Shown here piece by piece: positions 34,874 through 45,721 of a stretch of DNA of 64,000 nucleotides; position 1 is the first letter of the stretch, and every line of letters starts with the position of its first letter. The notes under the pieces were generated by a model that was given only the letters and a program-made list of their open reading frames with translations, did no database searches and had not been told where the DNA came from. The position numbers were made by a program, and so were the translations under genes. Source of the DNA: Protopterus annectens (lineage: Eukaryota; Chordata; Ceratodontiformes; Protopteridae); assembly GCF_019279795.1 (NCBI RefSeq), contig NC_056732.1, positions 1,079,453,430-1,079,517,429 on the forward strand. Direction: 5' to 3'.

Positions 34874-35570
34874 GGGTCTATATTATAACATCGAAGTCTT
34901 ACAACTTTGAATGTTATAATATCGAACCCTATTCAGTGAACGCTGGAAATAGCGAAGCTGCAGAACACCGAACACTTTTCTAGGGAAAGTATTTGGTGGG
35001 CCATTTTGGCAACTTCACTATTTCCTTGACTGTGGAGCGAAGATTACAGACCAGGTTAAGGGAAGTGTGTGAATGAAGGTGAGTGTACGATAGGGACCTT
35101 AGGGTTAGGGAGTGGGTAAGGTGAGTGTGCGATAGGGACTTTAGGGTTAGGGAGTGGGTAAGGTGAGTGTGCGATAGGGACCTTAGGGTTAGGTAGCAGG
35201 TAAGGTGAGTGTGCGATAGGGACTTTAAGGTTAGGGAGCGGGTAAGGTGAGTGTGCAATAGGGACCTTAGGGTTAGGGAGTTGGTAAGGTGAATGTGCAA
35301 TAGTTAGGGACCTTGGAGTTAGGGTTGGGTTAAGATAAGTGGATAGGTAGTGGTGTATGTATGGTTTAGGGTAGGGTTTTGTGAAGTGTATGTGTGTGGA
35401 TTATTTATTTTGGTGTGCTTGTGTTATGTGTATGTTTGTCGGAAAAGCAAATTTTTTCCCTGGGAACAAAATTCGCTATTCTGACTGTTCAGTTTTCTCG
35501 TGTTTCAATCTAATCAGTTTGATATTATAACATTCGAAGTTGTAAGACTTCGATGTTATAATATGGACCC
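34874..35570. mobile_element. non-autonomous DNA transposon (MITE) with hairpin termini
   Basis: The 697-bp element has terminal inverted repeats of about 53 bases with only a few mismatches, starting GGGTCYATATTATAACATCG. Each terminal repeat is itself palindromic: ATATTATAACATCGAAGT is followed a few bases later by its near reverse complement. The insertion is flanked by a perfect 8-bp duplication, CTGACAGT (34866-34873 and 35571-35578). It lies inside the CR1 endonuclease reading frame, which resumes in phase. No transposase is encoded. An 8-bp duplication occurs in hAT, P and a few other superfamilies; the ends do not let me choose. Confidence 0.85.
35060..35335 (+). repeat. 42-bp minisatellite inside the MITE
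   Basis: About six units of roughly 42 bases repeat GGTGAGTGTGCGATAGGGAC then TTTAGGGTTAGGGAGTGGGTAA, with small variations. Each unit holds a telomere-like TTAGGGTTAGGG or close variant. The last unit is degraded (CCTTGGAGTTAGGGTTGGG). Confidence 0.9.
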
Positions 35571-36299
35571 CTGACAGTACCCCAGCAATGCAATGTTATA
35601 ATGACTTTCACACCTTTAGACCAGCTACTGCACAGGAGGGAACTAAAGGTGTATCACTGTCCATCTATATTAAGACCAATCTCCCATCCAGATTCATTAA
35701 AGTGTGTGAGCCACTGGAACTTATACCTGTGCAATTCACCATAAACAAGGTGTCATACCATATCCTAGCAACATATAGGTCCCCTTCCATTTCCCAGAAA
35801 ACCCATACTACCTATCTCAATGTACTACAGTCCCTCACCATTCACCCCAATGCAATATTCATGGGGGATCTCAACTACCCCTCAATAGATTAGGAATCCT
35901 GCACCACTTCTAATGCACAATCCCAGCAATTCTTAAACTTTATTAATATCAACATCCTGGAACAGTTGATCCATTCTGTAACTAGGGGTACAAACATTCT
36001 TCACCTTGTACTCACAAACATGGAGGGGTCAGTGTTCCTCACCCAATGTAATAGCTTTGCTCATCAGATATGACCATAATTATTAAAATGAAAATTAAAT
36101 CCAGGGATACAGTGAAACCAAAAACCTTTAGGAAGTATTCCAAGGCTAATATCTCTCTACCAAGCAATACCTTACCTACATTCCAAGTACCCCAAACCCA
36201 GTAAACACCATAGAATACCCTGAGTTATTTACAAAATCTCTGCACAACCATATTGATAGCTGTATAGAATGAGCTGTGCCCACTTATATTAAGAATTAG

Positions 36300-38420
36300 A
36301 CAAACTCAAAAGACAATCTGCCCTGATGGAATCACAATATCAAATGGTTATACAACAAAAGAAAAAAATCTTGGCCAAGCATGGGAGTAACAAAGTTAAA
36401 CATACTAAAAGCCACCTGACCAATCTAAACAGGCAGCTGAGAGGGTCAATTAATATTTCAAAGGCAAAATTTGAAGAAAAAATAGCTTCTCAGGCAAAGA
36501 ACAACCACAAAGCTTTATACAGATATGTCTGTAACCTCAGAGGAAATACACAACAATACACAAAACGTATTGTAAATGGCATCACACACATTGAACCAGA
36601 AGCCAATGCCAACCTTTTGGCTGGCAAGTTTATCTCAAATTTCTCACCCCACTCCACCCAATAGTGCAAAGGATATACCACATAACATAATACCCCCAAC
36701 CATTACTAGGAAACAGGTCATCAATGCACTTTCACAAGCCAAAAACACTACATCAGTGGGTCCTGATAAGATCCCAGGATGTTTAATAAATAGCATGAAA
36801 CATGACCTCTTTGGTCCACTTGAAATACTTTTCAGCTGGAGCCTTCTGTCTGGTTTTATGCCCAAGGAATGGAAGATAGCTACAGTCATTCCATTGCACA
36901 AAGGAAGTCCAACCACTGCCCATACGTCTGACTAGCCTCATATGTAAGGCCATGGAAAGAATCATCATGGACATGATAAATGAGGACATAGGTAACCTGC
37001 AAACACTAGACCCATTACAGTTCGGCTTTGTTAAAGGAAGGTCATGCCTATTAAATCTGGTGGACATTTTTGGGAAGGTCACCAAAGCAGTGGATGAAGG
37101 TAAGAATGTACATGCAGCTTACCTCAACCTGCCCAAGGCTTTTTATACAATACCTCACTCAGGCATTATAGAGAAACACACTAATTTAGGTATAAACCTT
37201 TTTATCACCCACTGTATAACCAAATGGCTCACTGATAGGACCAAGGAGGTCAAAATTGGTAATGCCATCTGCTCCAAGATGCCAGTCACTAGTGGATTCC
37301 TCCAGGGCTTAGTACTAGGTCCACTCCTTCTTGGCATCTATTTCTCTGAAATGGAAGCAAATGCTGAAGGAATATGGCTAAGTCTGCAGATGATTGTAGG
37401 CTGGGGGTTATCACCGACACCCCTGCAGACACCAGCAGTCTTCAAGAAAGTCTATCTCTGACTAACAAATGGTGCCAAAGCCATGGTCTTAACTCATTAC
37501 AGCTGAGTGCACCTTCAGGCATTTCTGCAGGTACTGCCTACTGTGCCTCTAGGCATCAAATATTGCTTGTTCATATTTGCATTTATAATTCCAAACCATG
37601 CTACATACAAGGTATCAGAATATTTTATCTTGAAGCATACATGATGGCAAACACAATTTTGTTAATATTTGACCTCTGTCAATGAGTATTTGTTAGAACA
37701 ATAAGGTAATAATTAAATTTTTTAAAGGCTGAAGCCACACGGACTGGGAGTTAAAGGTACACGCTTAAAAGAGCTGGAGGGAATGAGTTATACTCAGTGC
37801 TGAGAACTGCATAATTGTACCCTTTGTGAAGCCAACATCCCAGCTAATTACCATGTTACTAATACGCCCCTAAGAGTTGACTTGGTGGTCAGGGATCTGG
37901 GTATGCACATAGACACTAGCCTTACCTTTGACCACCATGTGGCCACAGTAGAGAGGAAATCCTTTTATGTTGCACAACTTATAAGTAAGGGCATAGCATC
38001 TGCGTCCAAAGAGGTCATTATCCCACTGCACTCTGCCCTTATCAGACCATTCATAGAGTACAATGCTTTCTTTGGTATGTTCCTGACTAGGCATCTGCAG
38101 CAACTAGAGCGACCTGAAAGGTTCCTTACAAAAAGATTACAAGGCATAACAAACCTGCCTTATGCAGACCAACTTAAAGCCCTTTCCCCTCTGCTCAATC
38201 TCCTATAGATTGTTTAGGGGTGATCTATGCCTGGCTTACAAGGCATCTGCAAACCCCACACTTATGAATTGTTTACATATTCATAAGTCAAAGAGTACCA
38301 GAAATACAGTGTCTAAGGACATGAATTTTGTATGTGACTTAAACAGAACATGCTGGAAAGACAAATATGTGTCCCAGAGACTGCCCCTCTATAGAACAGG
38401 CTTCCCATCCATGTGAAGCT
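36300..38420 (+). pseudogene. CR1-like ORF2 reverse transcriptase, copy 2
   Basis: The linker and RT start at about 36326 (ALYRYVCNLRGNTQQY). Then come TSVGPDKIPGCLIN, ATVIPLHKGSPTT and, after a short deletion that removes the NYRPISL block, ERIIMDMINEDIGNLQTLDP, QFGFVKGRSCLLNLVDIF, motif A LNLPKAFYTIPHSGII (catalytic Asp read as Asn), motif B FLQGLVLGPLLLGIYFSE and motif C SADD (37383-37394, the Asp pair kept). The thumb resumes after the insertion near 37850 (VVRDLGMHIDTSLTFDHHVA, PFIEYNAFFGMFLTRHLQQL), and C-terminal remnants reach 38420. Frameshifts and the changed motif A show it is dead. Confidence 0.8.
37492..37788. mobile_element. 297-bp insertion flanked by TA, possible mariner-like MITE
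   Basis: The insertion interrupts the CR1 RT coding sequence. If it and one TA are removed, the reading frame continues with the residues expected from copy 1. The ends carry a short inverted repeat (ACTCATTAC at the left, GGAATGAGT at the right). TA duplication suggests a Tc1/mariner-type origin, but the inverted repeats are short and no transposase is present. Confidence 0.5.
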
Positions 38421-38559
38421 GAGTTCATCTATTACTCAGTTTAAGCACAACCTAGACAAATAGATGGGGAATAGGAAATTTACATTGAGCCTGGCACCCA
38501 TGTCCCTTATGGACAGAGGTAGCTTATAAATGCCTGGACCGCAATGTCCTGTTTGGGTA

Positions 38560-40315
38560 TAGGACATGATTATAAACTTTGTCATCCAGAGGCCTTCTAC
38601 ACTAAGCTTAACTTCAGCAAAGTATATTCTGAACAGGAGTGGTCCCAGCACTGAGCCCTGTGGCACAGCACTAGTAACTGCCCTCTTGCTGGATCTGGAT
38701 CCACCCACTTTTACCATATATGTCCTGCCCATGAGCCAATTGGCTAAGCATCTAGTGACAGGGATTTATGCCCAATTTTGTGAATTTATTTATAATATCC
38801 AAGTGAGGAATTGTGTCAAATGGCTTGGGCAGGTCTAGCTAGGCAGTATGTACTGTTTTATCTTCATTCATGGCCTTAGTGACTTTCTCAAAGAAATCCA
38901 TCAGCTTCAGTAGGCATGACCTGCCCTTGACAAAGCCAGACTGGGTCAGATCCAGTTTTTGGAGGTTTTCATACATCATTATTTTTCAGGTCCATGATTA
39001 TTCTTTCCATTACCTTACATATAAGACTAGTCAAACTTATGGGTCTGTAATTTCCCAGGTCAGAAGATGGTCTCCCTTTACACACAAGGATGACTGTTGC
39101 TGGCTTGCACTCTACCGGGACAAAGCCAGTCTGAAGACTGTAGATAAACAGAAATCCTAATGGGCCTAATAAGTCCTGATTTAAGCTGTTTAAGAAGTAA
39201 CTTGGTATGTCTTCAAGCCCCATTGAGGCTGTGTTTTTAGCTTTAGAGAGTGTAACGGCAACCTGTTTTTTGAGGATAATTGGCAGTGGAGTGGTGGAGG
39301 GTATTTCTTTGTGGAGAACTGGGGGTGAAGGGGAGGTAACATTTTTCAGCCAGCAGATTTGCTATGTCTTCCAACTGAGTATAGGTGATGCCTTCTACAA
39401 CTAATTCTGCACATTGCTGGGTGCTGCTCTTAAGATAGCAGACACAACTGAAAAAAGCCTTATGGTTATCCTTAGTTTTGGAGGCTATTTTTACCTCAAA
39501 ATCTGCTTTCAGAGACTTGACTAGTTCCCTGATTCACTTGTTTATACTAAGGAGGGGCATTTTGCTCTGTTATGTACACTTCTTACTTCTCAACAAAATG
39601 TTCTTTCTTTTGTTATATAACTTGCAAATACTAGGGGTCCACCAGGCTGGCTTGTTTTTCTAGTTTGACCTGGGTTTATTTTGGCCTGATACTGCTCTTT
39701 ATATGCAGTTGTTTATATATTTATACAGGGCTTTTGTGTACACCTCTGCATACATTTCTGTGTTTTCTGGATCTGACGGAGCATGGAAACCAGCTATGTT
39801 ATCCCATAAAAGGGGGTAATTTACCTTAGAAAAGTTCTTAAAGTTTTGGGGGTTAGGTAGGGGGACTACTTTTATCTTTATTTCAAGGGAGACCACTTTT
39901 TGATCTGATCATACCAGTGAAGACAACACATGGGGGGGGGGTGCAGCACTGTCCCATATTTGTGAGTACCAAATCTAGGATATTTGTTCTTCTAGTGAGA
40001 GTACAGTCTGGCTGCTCCAGGGCATTTGAATTTACAAAGTCAAGAAATCATTGGGCCTGCATGTTAGTGGTTGTATACACCTCCCAATTAATGGAGGAAT
40101 AGTTAAAATCACCCATGAGTATGGTAATGGGCTGGATGATGAGTGATTCTAGTAACTTTAGATATGATGTCTGGCTTTCCTGATTCATGGTGGGGGATCT
40201 ACAGCTAGCAAAAATATGGTAATGGATTTTTCCCATGGTTAGTTGGACATGGAATAGCTCATGCATGCTATATTGTTTGACAAGCCTTGAGGTGTGCTTA
40301 TCCTTTAGCTAGTAT
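38560..40315 (-). mobile_element. CR1-like LINE fragment, copy 3, inverted
   Basis: On the minus strand the sequence runs from the endonuclease (near 40315) to just before RT motif C (near 38575), so both ends are missing. It shows SMHELFHVQLTMGKIHYHIF, ILMGDFNYSSINW, the SDH region read as SDQ (near 39900), a linker, GLEDIPSYFLNSLNQDLLGP, TVILVCKGRPSSDLGNYRPI, SLTSLICKVMERIIMDL, the KGRSCLLKLMDFFEKVTKAM region near 38930, and motif B TSAVPQGSVLGPLLFRIYFA. Motif C reads KFIIM. It lies tail to tail with copy 2, which ends at 38535. Confidence 0.8.
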
Positions 40316-40320
40316 TGCAT

Positions 40321-40540
40321 TTGTGGTCAAACATGAGCAATGTAGCACTCTGTGTGTGCTCTAAACTGTAGCAATTGTTTGCTACATTTATAACAAGCAG
40401 TTTGTTACAGTTTAAAAAAAAAAAAACAAGGTTTCTTTTTTTTAACTAAAAACCAGGGAGCTCCAGCGCTTTGTATGTGGTCTAAACTGTAGCAACTATT
40501 TGCTACATTTGTAGCAAGCAGTTTGCTACAATTTAAAATA

Positions 40541-40604
<64 letters not shown>

Positions 40605-40680
40605 TTTTTAACTAAAATCTAGAGAGCTGTAGCACTCCATGCAGGGTATATACTGTAGCAATTGTTTGCTGCAGTAGTCT
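40321..40680 (+). repeat. GTAGCAA-palindrome repeat, about three units, with an AT tract
   Basis: Units beginning CTAAACTGTAGCAA recur at 40361 and 40482 (121 bases apart), with a third version at about 40648. Each holds the palindrome GTAGCAA-n-TTTGCTAC, a second TAGCAAGCAGTTTG(C/T)TAC block and a TTTTTTTAACTAAAA(A/T)C segment. An (AT)n run of about 60 bases (40538-40597) lies in the second unit. The reverse-complement family member is at 32240-32430. Confidence 0.7.
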
Positions 40681-40870
40681 TTATTATTTATTTATTGAGA
40701 TTCGATTACTGGAAAAGTTCAATTGGGTAGGAACCCATTTTCAGCAGAGGCTTGGGAAGAAAAGCTCCAAAGTATTACACAATATTTTAAGAACAATAAT
40801 TTTACAGTCTTTAAAAGTGAGACAAAAACACAAATACAGTTTAAATAATTGGTTAAGAATAGATACAAGT

Positions 40871-41127
40871 TATATTTATTTATCATTTGTTGACCGGGAA
40901 AGTCTGACTAGGTTCCACAGAGCCTGTTTTCAGCGGAGGCCCGGGGAGAAATGCTCCAGATACATGTCTTTGGAATGTGGGAGGAAACCGGAGTACCCGG
41001 AGGAAACCCATGCGAACACAGGGAGAACATGCAAACTCCACACAGAAGGCACCCCAGCCGAGAATCGAACCGGAGAACCTCTTGCTGTGAGGTGACAACG
41101 TTAACCGCTGCACCACTGCGCTGCCCA
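40871..41127 (-). mobile_element. tRNA-derived V-SINE-like element, L2-type tail
   Basis: The minus strand starts TGGGCAGCGCAGTGGTGCAG. It has a perfect A box (TGGTGCAGCGG) and a near-perfect B box (GGTTCGATTCT), then the central block TGTGGAGTTTGCATGTTCTC, ATGGGTTTCCTCCGGGTACT and TTTCCTCCCACATTCCAAAG known from fish and lungfish V-SINEs. The tail TCTCCCCGGGCCTCCGCTGA through CCCGGTCAACAAATG matches the L2 LINE at 13.7 kb and ends in TAAATA repeats. It is nearly undamaged and therefore young. The V-SINE name rests on remembered similarity of the central block. Confidence 0.85.
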
Positions 41128-41328
41128 ATATATGACAATGGTTTAATCGTTAGAGAAATTTTAGCCAGTTTATAGAGACATTAAAGGTAAGTTAGTATAA
41201 TCAAACAGGAATTGCAATATAAAGTGAGAGAAAAGCAGGCTTATGATATATTTAGAGAGATAGCCAGGGGAGAGAAACTGATAGAAGTAAGGAAGTGAGT
41301 GAAGAAGGGATAGTAAGGAGATGTAGGG

Positions 41329-41606
41329 TTGTTGTTGTCTTTCGGCTTTTAGGGTTAAGGGTCGCCACAGCGGAACTCCGGTCCACTGATGATTGGCAGT
41401 AGATTTTCACAAATGCCGAGGTGCCATCTCGACGTTCAGCCTTCAATGAAGGCACTCTCATTTATGCATGTCTTTCAAACGCCCACCCAACCGCAGGGAG
41501 GACATGCAGACTCCACACAGAAGGCACTCCCTGCACTCCAGCCGAGAATCAAACGGGAGAACCTCTTGCGGTGAGGCAACAATGCTATTGCTGCATGACA
41601 GGGTAT
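41329..41606 (-). mobile_element. tRNA-derived SINE with AAC/AAG-repeat tail
   Basis: It has the same head and first body block as the SINE at 41127 (B-box region GGTTCTCCCGTTTGATTCTC and TGTGTGGAGTCTGCATGTCC) but a different second half: GAGTGCCTTCATTGAAGG, CGTCGAGATGGCACCTCGGC, CGGAGTTCCGCTGTGGCGAC, then AAAGCCGAAAGACAACAACA. It is inserted in the L2 fragment. Confidence 0.8.
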
Positions 41607-42250
41607 GACTAGGTATTTGTTTACATTTACAGGTATAGCTTATCTTGGAGTTGAGCAAGAACAGAGATGGGTTTTGGCTAGAAAGTCTTTCAGAATGGTT
41701 TTGAAGGATGAGAAGAAAGGAAGGGAGGGTACTGACCTGATGAATAGTGATAAGACATTCCAGGCCCTGGCAACCTGGTATGAGTACAGACAGTGCCCAG
41801 CAGATTTCATAGATTTGTGGATAGATAGGATTTTTTGGCCTTTGGACGGGGAATATACTTGTGTACAATGTTATTTAGTGCCGTACAAGCAGATTGATTC
41901 TGGATAATTTTATAGATGATAAGAAGTTCTGTGCAGGTTAGTTGATGGGGTAGTTCTAAACAATTTAGTCTTTTTAATGTTATAGAGTGGTGGGTTCAGA
42001 AAGAGGTATTTGCTACAAATGTAGCAAATTTGTAATACCATTGCTAAAGTTTTGATTTTTGTGATGCCTGGAGGTTAGTAAGAATGTGAGTGCCATAAAG
42101 AAGTGTAGGGAAGAGATAAGTATTTGCAAGTGTAGCTTTAGTTGCATTGGCGAGAAAATTTTGTCTCTGCAAAGCATCCCTAGTTTTGGATAAGTTTTTC
42201 TTATGCAATTTTGCATATGCAAGTTGAATTTAAGATCATTCACTATCATC

Positions 42251-45200
42251 CTAATAATTTCCTATTTCAGTAAATAGGAACTGCTGTTACTGAATGGGGG
42301 TACATTATCTATCTGGGGTTGGTGGAGGTGAAGTAGGAGAGAAAAGCCCTGTTACTCATGTACTGTTGACTGGGAGAAGGGATTATTTTCTTAGCCCATA
42401 ACAGAGTGTGTACAGACAAACCATAGCAACCAGTGCATAATTTATGGTTGACCTCCCTTCTGTGTAGTTAATTTGGACTGCAGAATTGTTTTGCATAAGC
42501 AAGGTACAAAGCGCATATACAGCTTTATTTTAGATCACATTTTAGTGCAGTTAATCTTATTATGATGAGATCACTCTATTTAGTACAATGTTGCTTTGCA
42601 GTTAGATACTTAAGCCTGTTTTTTTTTTCAGTTCAAGCATACATGTATAAGTACAACCACTTTGCCAGACAGATTTTGTGGCTCATCATGGCTTGAAGTT
42701 CACCATGGGATGAATAAGCCCACAACTAAGTGCATGGGGCTTACAGGTTTGCAGAGTTACACTGGGAGGTTCAAATGGCTGTTCCAGACTTGGGCAACCT
42801 AGAGTAAATCACCACTCATTTACAAAACATACAGGTTTTGGTAACTGCATATAATGAAAATACGCTAAAAGGGCTGCTATAGTTTGTAAGACAGCAGCTT
42901 TTGCTCAGCATTAATAGAAGAATGGAAATGGTAACAGTACAATGACAGGGGCAGTGCATGTGATGGCACTAGGTAGATTCCACATCGCATTCAGAAACTG
43001 CCTGGTCACTGTTGGTGTCTCAATCTACATAAGTGCTACGTCGCCACTAATCAAACTTGTAATGAGTTTTTGTTTGTCTATAGCTGCACTTTCTTGGCCA
43101 GCAAGGGCCTCTGGGTGCCTACAGTTTTGACTCAGTCAAGACAAGCAGCTTGCACCAAGAAATAGCTGAACTGGCAGCAACAGCGAGCATCTTTTCCAAA
43201 TGTAGAGTAGTAAACATAAAAGTCATGGTTTCAACTTTTATAACTTCTCCATGCATGGTGCTGAAACACGTGAAGAAACAACTATGAACTGCAAAGAGGT
43301 GGGAAGAGGGCTTAATGGCATAAAAAATTCTGCAACATTTCTCATTGGAATCTTATTAACTCTTCATTTGCATAAGTTCATTGAAAGCTGCCACACATGC
43401 AGCTTGCCTCCATGAATCATACCTAAGCAGAGCTTAGTAGCGACCTGTGCAGATTGCCTTTACACCCAAGAATAGTGACTGTGAATACCATCCAATGTTT
43501 CTAACAGAGATAATGGAGATGCCAGCAAGAGATCTATTAAGATGAAGAAGTTGAGAAGGAGGACACAGGAACTGAAATGAAAAAAAAAGCACTACTCTTA
43601 ATCTTTCCAGGAACGTACTTGTGAAAACTGAAAGAGCTTTGTTAGATAAAAGTGTATCTTTTCTACCAGCAAAGATATAACAGCTTGTTGATTCATTAAC
43701 TGAATTTAGAATTTCTGCCATTCTTCTGATAATGCCTGCCAGCATTTGAAAAGAACTAGCAGTTTGGTTCCTATGAATCAGCCATTGGTTGTAGTATTTT
43801 ACAATTTATGTGCACAGCAAATTTATGCTCTTTTTCCAAATGAAACTGCTAAAATATATTGCAGTTTTGTCAAAGAGCAAACAGCACCAAGGAAGATAGT
43901 GAACAATAATTATGTAATAATTTAACAAGCTAATACAGGGTGGACAATAGTGATTATGGATTATGGTAGCACTGAATTCATTGTCAGGTATTAGTCTTTC
44001 CATGATATTAATAGAATGCCAGTACAGAAAATGTTTTTTAAGTTAAAGGAGTTTTGCATGACTTACAACTGTTACTGCACCAAAACATCTGATTTACTGG
44101 GCTACCAAAAGTCCATTAAAGACTCTCAGCATCCTCTTGTGTAATGCAATAGTAATGGCTGGGCAGAACTCATTTCTGCTCATGTACATGGAGGATTTAA
44201 ACCCATTTAAGCTCAAGTTAAAAGCTTTCTAGTACAGGGGGCACTATAATTATACTCCAAAAAAGGGGAAAAGACAAAGTTATTAAGCGCACTTCTGATG
44301 TCAGAAAGATGCTTAACAAGCTTTTGTTATGCACTGCTAAGTGTTGTTGAAATCAGGTCTCACTGTGGGGATTGAAAGTGGACAGTGCAACTTGGCAAAG
44401 AACAGTGGCAGAATGAAAAACAGCTTGAAAAGTGATTAGATACGTTGCACTGCCACACATAAAAAAGTGAAACAGAACAGTGTTTCTAACAGCCTTTAAA
44501 GTGGTCTGTTCTTCAGAGACACACTTCATTTCTGCTTTCTGTTGGTTTGACGGTGCTAAAGTTTTTTTTACTGGTTTTCAGTGGCTTTAAAAATGAGTAG
44601 AGCACTTCACACCCCTATACTTTTACTTTTTTCTGTTTTCTTTTTTTGTCTGTAATTGGTAGTATGTGGAGCAGATAAGTTCCATAAACTACAAACAAAA
44701 TGATCATGTCCCACCAGTTATAACCCTTAATACGTTCTCAACATGGTTGCCAAGACTGACCTTTAAGCTCTGCTCCTGAGGTGAATTTCTTGGATTCCAT
44801 GACTTGAACTCATAATAAACAGGTTATGATTGAAGAGCCAGTCTCAATCCTATATGTTAAAGACACCAAGGATTTTTTTACTACATTTTTTGTATGACAA
44901 GATAATAAGATCATAGATGGATTTATCCTGACTATGTTAGATTTTATGTTACTTTTTGCTGTGATATCAAATGAATATGGAAAACAAGCAGTCATGGAAA
45001 ATTTGTGCCATGTTAGTAATATGTGCAATAGGAAAAATCAAAACTGTATGCTGCTAGATACAGTGCTGTCCTATAAGGATTGTATTTTTAATCTTATATT
45101 TTACCATGAACAATCTGGGGTGATGGTGGGTACTCATCTCACCAGTACTTACATTAGACTAGAACTGTTGACTTAAGAGGACAAATATACTTTTGATAAA

Positions 45201-45446
45201 GATGGAGTGCTTGATAAAGATGGAGTGCTTAATGACCATGTAGCATTTTATGCATGATTTTTTTTTTGTTTGGTTAGGAAATGTAAATGAGTTAGAATAC
45301 TTTGTCATCCATTTCAGTACTACCACAGCTTCTTTTGAAATTTAAATTGACTTATTCATTGACTGATATTAGTGTTAGACATTAAAATGTCTATGCAGGA
45401 TAATTAAATTAACACAACTAACCATAAGAAAGAGGTATGAACTAAT
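42251..45446. other. unassigned sequence
   Basis: I recognise no gene or repeat family. The longest open frame (43434-43745 minus, 103 codons) has no known motif. A 19-base direct duplication (CTTGATAAAGATGGAGTG) lies near 45198-45235. Confidence 0.5.
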
Positions 45447-45721
45447 AAATTCTTCTTCTTCTTCTTTAGGCTTTTCCTGGTTAGGGGTTGCCACAGCGGA
45501 ACTCCGGTCCGCTAATGATTGGCAGTAGATTTTTATGGTGCCGAGGTGCCAGCTCGACGCCCAACCTTCAACGAAGGCACGCCCATTCACGTATGTCTTT
45601 CAAATGTCACTCAACTGTGGGGAGGACATGCAAACTCCACACAGAAAGCGCTCCAGCTGAGAATCGAATGGGAGAACCTCTTGCTGTGAGGCGATAACGC
45701 TACCGCTACACCACCCGCGGC
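45447..45721 (-). mobile_element. tRNA-derived SINE with AAG-repeat tail, second copy
   Basis: The minus strand has a perfect A box (TGGTGTAGCGG), a B-box-like ATTCGATTCT, TGTGTGGAGTTTGCATGTCC, CCTTCGTTGAAGGTTGGGCG, GAGCTGGCACCTCGGC and CGGAGTTCCGCTGTGGCAAC, and ends in AAGAAGAAGAAG. It is the same family as 41329-41606, with a cleaner tail. Confidence 0.85.

Larger units (their letters stand above)
34741..36060 (+). pseudogene. CR1-like ORF2 endonuclease, copy 2, split by a transposon
   Basis: The first part (34741-34873) reads VVLLSARSLNKKLHSLQALL then VDICVVKET. The second part after the insertion (35579-36060) reads NDFHTFRPATAQ, then SLSIYIKTNLPSRFIK, ILATYRSPSISQ, AIFMGDLNYPSID and TRGTNILHLVLTNM. 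The two halves join in frame across the insertion site. A stop follows SID, and the SDH motif is degraded to SDM near 36070. Confidence 0.75.
33856..38535 (+). mobile_element. CR1-like LINE, copy 2 (interrupted)
   Basis: ORF1, endonuclease, RT and C-terminal coding are collinear with copy 1, but the sequence is diverged enough to be another subfamily or an older copy. It is interrupted by a hairpin-ended transposon (34874-35570) and a TA-flanked insertion (37492-37788); the protein reading resumes after each. The 5' UTR monomers are absent. The 3' end stops near 38535 without the CTATGAAC tail. Confidence 0.8.
40684..42250 (-). mobile_element. L2-like LINE fragment with two nested SINEs
   Basis: The minus strand holds an L2 C-terminal coding remnant (MIVNDLKFNLHMQNCIRKTY and LGMLCRDKIF near 42249-42100, like the LLGITIDNNLNFNSHI segment at 14.6 kb). 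A WLPGPGMSYHYSSGQYPPF-like remnant follows near 41790, then 3' UTR and the tail block at 40775-40684 (GGAGCTTTTCTTCCCAAGCC, then CTGAAAATGGG). SINEs at 40871-41127 and 41329-41602 interrupt it. Confidence 0.65.

Noticed and set aside
34980..35300. Repeat protein made of LTLRSLSHTHLTHS units
   Set aside because: It is a translation of the 42-bp minisatellite, whose unit length is a multiple of three; it is not a gene.
35060..35335. True interstitial telomere
   Set aside because: Each unit has only two TTAGGG repeats within a longer non-telomeric unit, so this is a minisatellite rather than a telomeric array.
33856..40315. Twin-priming inversion of one CR1 insertion
   Set aside because: In twin priming the inverted 5' segment precedes a 3' segment with the tail; here the plus-strand part spans ORF1 to the C-terminus and overlaps the same regions as the minus-strand part, so they are separate copies.
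43434..43745. 103-codon open frame on the minus strand
   Set aside because: No recognisable domain, no splice context and no repeat match; a frame of this length is expected by chance in 64 kb.
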